From positions 1 to 6,458 of the forward strand of contig JBAPTR010000139.1 of assembly GCA_049282265.1 (NCBI GenBank): a stretch of 6,458 bases of DNA, written 5' to 3'. Positions 1 through 4,948 of this stretch are shown here, one piece after another. The stretch is from CAYUCJ01 sp049282265 (GTDB lineage Bacteria > Desulfobacterota > DSM-4660 > Desulfatiglandales > Desulfatiglandaceae). Position 1 is the first letter of the stretch. Each line of letters opens with the position of its first letter. Made by a program: the position numbers and the translations under genes. The notes under the pieces were generated by a model, which saw only the letters and a program-made list of their open reading frames with translations, was not told where the DNA came from and made no database searches.

Positions 1-1
1 A

Positions 2-658
2 GTTCAGGAATTAGAGGAAACTCAATCTGCCCGCAAAAAGGCGGAGAACGAATTGCGGGAGAGTGAAGAAAAATTTCGCAACATTGCAGAAATTTCACTG
101 GCCGGCGTCTATATCATCAAGGACGGCATTTTCACATACGCCAATAAGAAATTCGCGGAGATTTTTGGCTACTCTGTCGAGGAATGCCTCAATAACATGC
201 ATTTTCAACAAACGGTACACCCGGAAGACTTAGACGTCGTTCGAGAGCAGATCAGCAAGCGCGTATCTGGGAAAGTCAACTCCGTTAATTATACCTTCCG
301 GGGGATAAAGAAAAACGGAAAAATAATCCATGTTGAAATTTTTGGGTCTACAATCCAATTGTCCGGAAAGCGTGCCGTGTCCGGGAGCATACTGGACATC
401 ACCGCACGCAAACAGGTGGAGGAACAACGGGAGGAGTTAATAGATGCCCTTCAAAAGGCAGTATCAGAAGTTAAAACATTGAGAGGTTTTCTACCCATTT
501 GCTCATATTGTAAGAAAATTCGTGATGACAAGGGATATTGGAGTCAGATCGAATCATATATCCATAAACATTCTGATGCTGAATTTAGCCATGGTATTTG
601 TCCTGAATGCGCCAAAAAATATTTTCCCGATATGGACTTGTATAAAGATGCCAAGTAA
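2..658 (+). CDS. PAS-domain signalling protein, C-terminal part, with a four-cysteine tail
   Basis: The frame is open from the left edge, so the gene is 5'-truncated by the window. The in-frame TTG at 53 is not a credible start because coding-like helical sequence (VQELEETQSARKKAENEL) precedes it. Bases 60-420 encode one PAS domain: it opens with SEEKFRNIAE, continues with GIFTYANKKFAEIFGYS and HPEDL, and ends with the PAC-like stretch GSILDITARKQ. A short coiled coil (about 415-485) leads to a C-terminal module, LPICSYCKKIRDDKGYW, followed by FSHGICPECAKKYFP. Its two CxxC pairs (codons near 500, 509, 599 and 608) could bind zinc or another metal. From family knowledge, this tail recurs at the C-terminus of PAS and response-regulator proteins of Geobacter and sulfate reducers, and its function is unknown to me. 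No histidine-kinase, GGDEF or HTH domain follows, so output is either upstream or through the Cys module. It is likely cytoplasmic in this part. The PAS call is firm; the role is inferred. Confidence 0.85.
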   Translation, partial: VQELEETQSARKKAENELRESEEKFRNIAEISLAGVYIIKDGIFTYANKKFAEIFGYSVEECLNNMHFQQTVHPEDLDVVREQISKRVSGKVNSVNYTFRGIKKNGKIIHVEIFGSTIQLSGKRAVSGSILDITARKQVEEQREELIDALQKAVSEVKTLRGFLPICSYCKKIRDDKGYWSQIESYIHKHSDAEFSHGICPECAKKYFPDMDLYKDAK

Positions 659-719
659 TGTGGAGGATGGTATTGAGGATGGGGTCAAGTTAACTGGGTG
701 GCATTATTGAATAACATGC

Positions 720-982
720 GAAAATACACCCGTTTTCAGGCCCTATATTGCACTTTTCAGGGGCAAAAAGAGCATTATTCAAATTAATAAATGGCAAGAG
801 CGAAAAGACATTATATTCCTGGCCAGATTTGGCACATTACGCACAGATGCCATAAGAGAGAGTTTCTCTGGACGGGGTCTCTGGCCGGGGTCGGACCAAG
901 ATAACTATCTGAAATAGTGAAGCAATAGATATGAAAATGGCCCTGTTTTTGGGCTTAGAGTGCCGTTTTTGCCATGAAAAAG
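720..982. repeat. Diverged ~50-base direct repeats on either side of the transposase fragment
   Basis: Bases 720-770 and 933-982 align by hand at about 33 of 51 columns. Both start GAAAAT, share a CCC then TTTT pattern, a TGC then TTTT pattern, and end in AAAAAG. They are in the same orientation and enclose the transposase fragment. The second copy contains a small GCCC/GGGC stem (942-954). They may be degenerate REP-type intergenic repeats. The similarity is modest and could partly reflect T-rich composition. Confidence 0.3.
791..904 (+). pseudogene. REP-associated tyrosine (Y1/IS200-like) transposase, N-terminal fragment
   Basis: ATG at 791 begins MARAKRHYIPGQIWHITHRC, followed by HKREFL. 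I recognise this as the N-terminus of Y1-type transposases (RAYT/TnpA_REP), which contain the HxH-type metal-binding region and normally run 200-320 residues. After about 27 codons, near base 868, the family similarity stops. The frame continues through unrelated sequence (WTGSLAGVGPR) to TAA at 902-904, so the catalytic tyrosine helix is missing and the product cannot be active. The breakpoint lies in a GC-rich stretch with a short direct repeat, GGACGGGGTC (870-879) and GGCCGGGGTC (883-892). From family knowledge, RAYTs are single-copy genes that move REP palindromes. The identification rests on recalled N-terminal consensus. Confidence 0.7.
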
Positions 983-986
983 TGAA

Positions 987-1211
987 TTGTGGCGTCTGGT
1001 CTTTGTGAACAACGGCGTCAAGTTGACCATCGAAGGCTCAGAGGTCCTGCCGGTGCTGAAGGAATACAAGGAAGCGGGACTTCACATCCTGGCCTGTGGG
1101 ACCTGCCTCACCCATTTCGACCTGCTGGACAAGAAACTGGTGGGGGAAACCACCAATATGTTGGATATCGTAACGGCCATGCAATTAGCGGATAAAGTAA
1201 TCAACATATAG
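987..1211 (+). pseudogene. yedF: YedF (selenium-metabolism, TusA/DsrE-like) protein, C-terminal fragment
   Basis: The frame 987-1211 reads WRLVFVNNGVKLTIEGSEVL, then an ACGTC motif (codons 36-40), then LVGETTNMLDIVTAMQLADKVINI and a stop. This matches the C-terminal DsrE-like half of YedF (selenium metabolism protein family TIGR03527), where intact members carry F.NSGVKLT..GS.VL, SCGTC and VGEVTNM...A..VI. Intact YedF is about 200 residues with an N-terminal TusA/SirA-like domain, and only about 74 residues remain. There is no credible ribosome binding site before 987, and the sequence upstream of ~990 does not continue the family in any frame. I therefore call it a 5'-truncated pseudogene, probably cut by the event that left the transposase scrap 83 bases upstream. 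Expression from an internal start cannot be excluded. Confidence 0.72.
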
Positions 1212-1289
1212 GATCGCATGCACAATCTTCTTGTGAACTAAGTTGCCAAAAAGCCCCCTTGTCCACTTTGGAGAGAGGGAATGTCCCCA

Positions 1290-2192
1290 TCATTCTTGCC
1301 GACGTTTCTCTTGCTTCAGAGCATGATAACGTATCAGTCCTTCCTGAGCGACGGAGGCCACCAGCTTTCCATCCCGAGTGTAAATCTCTCCGAAATTCAT
1401 GCCTCTGGCACCCGAGGCGCTGGGGCTGCGGGTGACATAGAGCAGCCAATCGTCCATGCGGAAGTCCCTGTGAAACCACATGGCGTGGTCAAGACTGGCC
1501 GTCTGCATATCAGGTTCCCAGAAGCTGTGACCGTGCGGATAAAGGGATGTGCCCGAGAGGTAAAAATCCGATGCATAGGCCAGAAGGTACTTGTGGGAAG
1601 CCGGGTCATCCGGCATGGTACTGATGGTCTTGAACCAGGTGTACTTGACAGGATCTCTCTTTTCAGGTTCAAAGGGGTTGATGGGGTTGACGGGCCTGAT
1701 CTCGATAGATTTTTCGCAAAGGATTCTGTCCCGTACCTTCTCCGGGATCTTGTCCGCCAGCCTCCGGGCCATTTCCAGCTCCGACTCTATGCCTTCCGGT
1801 CCGGGGACTTGAGGCGCCGTATCCTGGTGATCGAACCCGGGCTCCCGGATCTGAAAGGATGCGGACATGGAAAAAATGGCGCGACCATACTGGATTGCCC
1901 GCACACGCCGGGTGGTAAAACTCTTGCCGTCCCTTATGCAGTCCACGTCGTAGACAATGGGCCTGGTATCATCGCCGTGCCGCAGGAAATAGCCGTGGAG
2001 ACTGTGGACCCGCCTGGTTTTGGGAACCGTCTGATAGGCGGCTGACAGGGCCTGGCCCAGTACCTGTCCCCCGAACACTGCCCCGAATCCCAGATCCTGG
2101 CTTTGGCCGCGAAAAATATTCTCCTCGATCTTTTCAAGCTTCAAGAGACCAAGCAATTCTTCCAGAACATTGCCTTCGCTGCAAGTACCCAT
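1290..2192 (-). CDS. tesB: Acyl-CoA thioesterase II
   Basis: This gene encodes 300 residues (E. coli TesB has about 286) and hydrolyses acyl-CoA to free fatty acid and CoA in the cytoplasm through a double hotdog fold. Sequence signs are the N-terminal hotdog motifs FRGQSQDLGFGAVFGGQVLG (28-46) and VHSLHGYFLRHGD (62-74), RDGKSF.TRRV (87-97), and the C-terminal half LLAYASDFYL, then TASLDHAMWFHRDF, WLLYV, SPSASGARG, and ASVAQEGLIR. The catalytic triad recalled for E. coli TesB (Asp, Thr, Gln) maps to Asp209, Ser233 and Gln283. The Thr-to-Ser change is conservative and seen in many homologues. The ATG at 2192 is preceded by AAGGA about 8 bases upstream. The stop of the next gene upstream (2202) lies within this leader, so the two are probably co-transcribed and perhaps translationally coupled. 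The reading frame is intact, unlike several neighbours. No clear terminator follows the stop at 1290. Confidence 0.93.
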   Translation of the reverse strand: MGTCSEGNVLEELLGLLKLEKIEENIFRGQSQDLGFGAVFGGQVLGQALSAAYQTVPKTRRVHSLHGYFLRHGDDTRPIVYDVDCIRDGKSFTTRRVRAIQYGRAIFSMSASFQIREPGFDHQDTAPQVPGPEGIESELEMARRLADKIPEKVRDRILCEKSIEIRPVNPINPFEPEKRDPVKYTWFKTISTMPDDPASHKYLLAYASDFYLSGTSLYPHGHSFWEPDMQTASLDHAMWFHRDFRMDDWLLYVTRSPSASGARGMNFGEIYTRDGKLVASVAQEGLIRYHALKQEKRRQE

Positions 2193-2201
2193 AGGACATC
2201 C

Positions 2202-2606
2202 TTATTCATTGAAATGAACCATAAATTCACAACAATCGTCCCCTAAGCCGATTGCTTTAATAATTTCTGCCTTAACCGGTCCGTTACAGAAAGGCATAAA
2301 AAGACCTGCGAACATACCAGCCGAACAAAGACAGAAATTCGGGTTCGGCTCAGCCAATCCGGATTCTACCAAATCGCAGCTACACTTTTCCAACTTGAAA
2401 TGTGTCCAATTTCCTTCTCGAATAAAAAACGTTGAAGTTTTTAAGATATCGCGCCTTCGTTTATTCATTGCTTCAATCAGTTCATCGACTGTTTCCGGTC
2501 TACGTCCAAAATGATCAATGGTTTTTTCAAGAAGCTGATCTGCGCATTTCCTGCCTGCATCTCTCATCGTAACACTTAAAAGTTCTAAATCGTTTCTTTT
2601 ACCCAA
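2202..2606 (-). CDS. Small Cys-rich protein, ATC hydrolase/DUF6144-like, possibly N-terminally truncated
   Basis: From the TTG at 2606 this gives 134 residues with eight cysteines (21, 75, 77, 92, 94, 107, 125, 126). An N-terminal helix with DAGRKCADQ is followed by a C-terminal core: KCSCDLV (74-80), FCLCSAGMF (91-99), NGPVKAEIIKAIGLGDDCCEF (108-128). From memory this resembles small proteins labelled L-2-amino-thiazoline-4-carboxylate hydrolase or DUF6144, which end in a C.CS...PV..E....GDD.C.F pattern. I do not assign a reaction. The start is doubtful: TTG has only a weak upstream AAGG, and the same frame stays open to base 2640 with family-like sequence (ENWIKAVANSLGKRND). The next codon upstream, 2640-2642, is a stop. 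The 5' end overlaps the amidohydrolase scrap in another frame, which suggests the original N-terminus was lost in a rearrangement. tesB follows after 9 bases, so the pair is probably one operon. Confidence 0.6.
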   Translation of the reverse strand: MGKRNDLELLSVTMRDAGRKCADQLLEKTIDHFGRRPETVDELIEAMNKRRRDILKTSTFFIREGNWTHFKLEKCSCDLVESGLAEPNPNFCLCSAGMFAGLFMPFCNGPVKAEIIKAIGLGDDCCEFMVHFNE

Positions 2607-2745
2607 GGAATTTGCAACTGCCTTGATCCAATTTTCCGTTCATTCGTTTCACAACTTGAGAAGCAACCACAGTGCCAGCGGCAAGGGCTTCATAAGGAGT
2701 AAATCCGTTTTCAGTCAGAATTCTAAGTTCGTCATGAATGGAAAA
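2599..2745 (-). pseudogene. Amidohydrolase C-terminal fragment
   Basis: Read on the minus strand from 2745, the frame gives FSIHDELRILTENGFTPYEA, then LAAGTVVASQVVKRMNGK, then a stop at 2599-2601. The pattern GFSxHxEL...G.TPYEAL...T is the C-terminal signature of metal-dependent amidohydrolases (imidazolonepropionase-like family). It normally sits about 80 residues before the end of a protein of 400 or more residues. The codon just before Phe is TGA (2746-2748), where the family usually has Gly, so a GGA-to-TGA change may have created a stop. The sequence upstream in this frame (2749-2937) does not look like the amidohydrolase barrel. The fragment lacks all N-terminal metal ligands and most of the C-terminal domain. 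It overlaps the 5' part of the Cys-rich gene at 2202-2606. Confidence 0.6.
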
Positions 2746-2869
2746 TCAGTGGACCTGTTTCCCTTTTTCCACTCTATCATAAAGCCCCGTTCTCTCGCCA
2801 TATGATTCGTGAGAATACAAAGCAAGCCATACGCCAATAGGATTGGAAAGCAATCTTAATTTCACGCCT

Positions 2870-3168
2870 TTAAAGGTTTTCCTCCCTCTCTCTAATATGG
2901 CTCCCCACCATCGCCATGACCTCAAACCAGATCCCATTTCTGAGCAATTCGGGTTCCAGGATCAGAGCCTGTGACCCTCGGCTCATGACCCAGCCATGAC
3001 CTCGACCGTTCCCGGCATCTCCGCCTCAAAGATGATGGAACCGTCATTCTGTGCATATATTTCCTGTGTTTCGCGCCAGAACTTTTCCTTCACGTATCCC
3101 GCCACCTCGCGCACGTGGCAAAAGGCGATCAGGTAGAAGGTACCATTGAAAAACCAGATGCGGTATTG
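2870..3168 (-). pseudogene. WYL-domain transcriptional regulator, C-terminal remnant with deletion and frameshift
   Basis: Reading from 3168 on the minus strand gives QYRIWFFNGTFYLIAFCHVR, which matches the WYL core (PYGL.F.NG.FYLIG.CHLR). It is followed directly by VAGYVKEKFWRETQEIYAQN and DGSIIFEAEMPGTVEVMA, the C-terminal extension of WYL regulators. Family members have roughly 50-70 residues between these parts, so an in-frame deletion lies near 3100-3112. At about 2993 the frame slips by one base: the first frame ends at TGA 2983-2985, while WVMSRGSQALILEPELLRNG continues in another frame to TAA at 2870-2872. The segment W...G..A..LEPE.LR is the expected WYL C-terminal motif. Intact family members are about 320 residues with an N-terminal DeoR-type HTH, which is absent here because similarity begins abruptly at ~3168. 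The gene is dead by at least three lesions. Confidence 0.75.
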
Positions 3169-3182
3169 GAGTAGCATTCTTG

Positions 3183-3211
3183 TTGACAAAAAAAGTTAAT
3201 GTCTCTATATT
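3183..3211 (+). promoter_or_regulatory. Near-consensus sigma-70 promoter
   Basis: TTGACA at 3183-3188 and TATATT at 3206-3211 are separated by exactly 17 bases, giving 6/6 and 5/6 matches to consensus. Transcription would start near 3218 on the plus strand. No start codon with a good ribosome binding site follows until the Mo-storage-like gene at 3741, so the promoter would give that gene a leader of over 500 bases, or else it drives an unrecognised RNA. It lies immediately past the breakpoint of the WYL remnant and faces away from it. Confidence 0.55.
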
Positions 3212-3226
3212 CCAAATAAATTAGGA

Positions 3227-3258
3227 TCTTATCAACCATCTGCAAGGAATTGATAAGA
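3227..3258 (+). repeat. Inverted repeat (9-bp arms) just downstream of the promoter
   Basis: TCTTATCAA (3227-3235) and TTGATAAGA (3250-3258) are perfect reverse complements with a 14-base spacer. The repeat begins about 9 bases after the predicted transcription start of the 3183-3211 promoter. It could be an operator that blocks early elongation or a weak leader hairpin. It is AT-rich and has no immediate T-run, so it is not a convincing terminator. Confidence 0.45.
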
Positions 3259-3389
3259 ATTTTCAGACGGTTTCTTATTATTTTACCGCAAAGTATTTGA
3301 AGGGTATTTCCGTACTTTCCGGTCCCGCGAAAACGTAAAGTCAGCACACCAGATCAGAGAAAGTTGAATAATCAACCGTGATAACCATC

Positions 3390-3423
3390 TTGACAATTGT
3401 TTTGTTAATAGTTCTGTTATACT
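3390..3423 (+). promoter_or_regulatory. Possible second promoter (extended -10)
   Basis: TGTTATACT at 3415-3423 is an extended -10 (TG-T-TATACT, with -10 TATACT at 3418-3423). A perfect TTGACA lies at 3390-3395, but 22 bases from that -10, too far for normal use; pairing it with TGTTAT (3415-3420) gives 19 bases. A small inverted repeat, GTTGA (3363-3367) and TCAAC (3372-3376), lies just upstream. It would also read toward the gene at 3741. Confidence 0.35.
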
Positions 3424-3637
3424 TTTGTGAAGTGATTCTTGTCTCGTCATGTTCGGTCTACGACGGTGTAATTGCGTTAGCGTCGCGACCCTTTGAGCGT
3501 AAGAAAATTACAAATACAGACTTTTTCAAGAGGGAGAAGTGCCCTCCGTCTTGACTTCTATCGGACTGCCCTTGATTCCTCTATCAATTCGTCCGGGTAT
3601 CGGTTTGCCGGCAGGCTCATTGGTATTGTTCTTTTGG

Positions 3638-3665
3638 TAACCGCGGTAGACTTATACCGCAGTTA
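3638..3665 (+). repeat. Hairpin in the leader of the Mo-storage-like gene
   Basis: TAACCGCGGTA (3638-3648) and TACCGCAGTTA (3655-3665) pair over 11 positions with one C-A mismatch and a 6-base loop (GACTTA). It lies about 75 bases before the start codon at 3741. No T-run follows directly (the nearest is 3679-3684), so it is more likely a protein-binding site or leader structure than a terminator. Confidence 0.45.
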
Positions 3666-3740
3666 TGAGGCAAGAGGTCTTTTTATGGAATCTCAGTGAC
3701 CTTCACGTCTGATAATTTCGTGTTGAAAGGGAAAAGTGAA

Positions 3741-4601
3741 ATGTCGAAAATGATTAAAGAAAAAGGTGAAAAAGGTAGGCTTCATATCGAGACACCCCTG
3801 ATGGGAGAGTCCCTGGTCAGTAAGGAGTTTCTCAAGGTAACCGAGGCTGAGGAATACTTCCGGATGCAGCCTGAGATAAATGTGCTCAAAATCGGGGGCC
3901 AGAGTATCATTGATCGCGGAGCCAAAGCCATTCTCCCCATACTGGATGTCCTGATTCAGGCAAAAGAGAAGCACAAGATCATCCTTATGACCGGTGGCGG
4001 AACCCGGGCGCGGCATGTGTACAGCATCGGGATTGATCTGGGGATGCCCACCGGTGTTCTTTCCAAGTTGGGAGACAAGGTCTCCTGGCAGAATGCTGAA
4101 ATGTTGACTGTGCTTTTGGCTAAACATGGTGGCGTGAAGATCGGTCACGGTGACAATTTGGAGCAGTTGACGATGTTCTGCCGGCTTGGGTATCTCCCCA
4201 TCACCTATGGAATTCCTCCCTACGGTTACTTTGAGCATCCCGCGGAATTCGGATCCATCCCTCCCCACCGCACTGATTGCGGCGCTTTTCTTTTAGCCGA
4301 GAATATCGGCGCACGGTCGCTCATTTATTTGAAAGATGAAAAAGGGCTTTTCGATCGCGACCCTAAAAAAGCAAACAAAAAAGATAGAAAAAGCATGAAA
4401 TTTTACGACAAGATTTCTGCAAAGGAACTCCTGGATCTGGATCTGGATGATCTGATCATAGAACGTCCCATTCTCACGTTCCTCCAGAGGTCCAAGTGCC
4501 TGAAAGGGCTGCAGATCATAGATGCCCTTCACCACCCCGAACATATCCTTGCAGCGCTGGATGGAGAGCACGTGGGCACGATCATCAGTAAGGCACCGTG
4601 A
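3741..4601 (+). CDS. Molybdenum storage protein-like subunit (MosA/MosB branch of the UMP-kinase fold)
   Basis: This encodes 286 residues of the amino-acid-kinase fold. Motifs are LKIGGQSIIDRGAKAILPIL (49-68), MTGGGTRARHVYSIGIDLG (83-101), QNAEMLTVLLAKHGG (117-131), GIPPYGYFEHP (157-167), IPPHRTDCGAFLLAENIGA (173-191), LKDEKGLFDRDPKK (197-210) and LDGEHVGTII (273-282). These correspond closely to MosA and MosB of Azotobacter vinelandii (about 270 residues each), where an alpha3-beta3 cage stores polyoxomolybdate or tungstate in an ATP-dependent way in the cytoplasm. It is distinct from true UMP kinase (PyrH) in the IPPHR.D.G and GEHVGT motifs. ATG 3741 is chosen because AAAGGG precedes it by about 9 bases; the in-frame GTG at 3696 has no such site. 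Only one mos-type gene is visible, so it may form a homo-oligomer. Mo or W storage is inferred; an ATP-binding role is likely. Confidence 0.85.
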   Translation: MSKMIKEKGEKGRLHIETPLMGESLVSKEFLKVTEAEEYFRMQPEINVLKIGGQSIIDRGAKAILPILDVLIQAKEKHKIILMTGGGTRARHVYSIGIDLGMPTGVLSKLGDKVSWQNAEMLTVLLAKHGGVKIGHGDNLEQLTMFCRLGYLPITYGIPPYGYFEHPAEFGSIPPHRTDCGAFLLAENIGARSLIYLKDEKGLFDRDPKKANKKDRKSMKFYDKISAKELLDLDLDDLIIERPILTFLQRSKCLKGLQIIDALHHPEHILAALDGEHVGTIISKAP

Positions 4602-4628
4602 AGAATTCATGATGCTGATAAGGCGTAT

Positions 4629-4666
4629 CGAAGGAAAGTAGTCCTATTCGTTTTTTTCTTTTTTTT
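4629..4666 (+). terminator. Rho-independent terminator of the Mo-storage-like gene
   Basis: CGAAGGA (4629-4635) pairs with TCCTATTCG (4642-4650) with a 2-base bulge and a 6-base loop. It is followed by seven Ts, a C and eight more Ts (4651-4666). It lies 28 bases after the stop of the Mo-storage-like gene. The hairpin overlaps the stop codon (4644-4646) of the convergent small gene, and the T-run encodes that protein's Glu/Lys tail on the other strand. Confidence 0.6.
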
Positions 4667-4847
4667 CAACTTCGATGTAGACGACATCGGCTCCAACCGC
4701 CTTAGCCATTTGTTCCAACTCCTTCTTGCGAATGTGGTGGGCATAAATCTTGAGATCGCCTCCACTGACCGCGAGCACCCTGAAGCGGGGTTTCTTCTCC
4801 CCCTTCTCTACTTTTCGCCTTTCACGTACAAAGATTTTGGATGCCAT
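4644..4847 (-). CDS. Small conserved-looking basic protein, unknown function
   Basis: The chosen ATG at 4845-4847 follows an excellent ribosome binding site (AAAGGAGG, about 4 bases upstream). The in-frame ATG at 4892 has none, so the protein is 67 residues. It starts ASKIFVRERRKVEKGEKKPR, then RFRVLAVSGGDLKIYAHHIR (21-40), then KKELEQMAKAVGADVVYIEV (41-60) and an EKKEKNE tail. The middle suggests a small beta-beta-alpha-beta fold (FRVLAVSGGDLKIYA, then a helix, then DVVYIEV). It is charged, with no signal peptide, membrane segment or cysteine. I half-recall similar short proteins in sulfate reducers and syntrophs annotated as hypothetical, and I assign no function. It is divergent from padR, with a perfect palindrome inside its promoter, so it is the most likely regulatory target of that repressor. 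Confidence 0.75.
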   Translation of the reverse strand: MASKIFVRERRKVEKGEKKPRFRVLAVSGGDLKIYAHHIRKKELEQMAKAVGADVVYIEVEKKEKNE

Positions 4848-4911
4848 ATTGCCTCCTTTTTTGATAGAGTCTTGCCAAGCAAGAGAAACCAATCAATCCA
4901 TTTCGAAAAGA

Positions 4912-4940
4912 ATGATATATCCTTTAAGGATATATGTCAA
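4912..4940 (-). promoter_or_regulatory. Sigma-70 promoter of the small gene
   Basis: On the minus strand, TTGACA (complement of 4935-4940) and TATCAT (complement of 4912-4917) are 17 bases apart, matching 6/6 and 5/6 of the consensus. Transcription would start near 4905, leaving a leader of about 57 bases before the ATG at 4847. That leader contains a small hairpin, TCTTGC (4870-4875) and GCAAGA (4879-4884), and the strong ribosome binding site. Confidence 0.65.
4915..4935. promoter_or_regulatory. 21-bp perfect palindrome, probable PadR operator
   Basis: ATATATCCTT (4915-4924) and AAGGATATAT (4926-4935) are perfect reverse complements around a single central T. The element fills the spacer between the -35 and -10 boxes of the minus-strand promoter (4912-4940). 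It also ends four bases before the padR ribosome binding site (AAGGA, 4939-4943). A dimeric PadR bound here would block the small gene's promoter and could also affect its own transcription. Binding by this particular PadR is inferred from position and symmetry. Confidence 0.65.
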
Positions 4941-4948
4941 GGAAAGAT

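Larger units (their letters stand above)
3169..3740 (+). other. Long AT-rich non-coding leader region
   Basis: About 570 bases lie between the WYL remnant and the Mo-storage-like gene without a gene I can support. They hold the two promoter candidates, the repeat at 3227-3258, a short GAGGG/CCCTC stem near 3531-3547 and the hairpin at 3638-3665. The frame 3493-3699 (TTG start) is open for 68 codons and has a hydrophobic run (IGIVLLVTAV), but it has no ribosome binding site and no recognisable family. I see no match to the molybdenum-cofactor riboswitch by eye, although that would be the obvious candidate before a molybdenum gene. Confidence 0.5.

Noticed and set aside
1281..2045. 254-codon open frame on the plus strand
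   Set aside because: It is the antisense shadow of tesB, whose family motifs and catalytic residues are clear on the minus strand.
2746..2937. 63-codon minus-strand frame ending in KGKQVH as part of the amidohydrolase
   Set aside because: It is in frame with the amidohydrolase scrap, but the sequence does not resemble the expected barrel strand and GTD motif, so it is not included in the pseudogene call.
3129..3347. 72-codon minus-strand frame upstream of and overlapping the WYL remnant
   Set aside because: It overlaps the WYL core in a different frame and shows no family features; the promoter-like DNA there is AT-rich.
3493..3699. 68-codon plus-strand frame with a hydrophobic stretch
   Set aside because: It has a TTG start without a ribosome binding site, no recognised family, and contains the hairpin at 3638-3665. 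It is kept only as a remark in the leader entry.
3200..3740. Molybdenum-cofactor riboswitch before the Mo-storage-like gene
   Set aside because: Expected from context, but I could not recognise its conserved core by eye, so it is not called.
3693..4268. 191-codon minus-strand frame
   Set aside because: Antisense to the Mo-storage-like gene, whose motifs are unambiguous.
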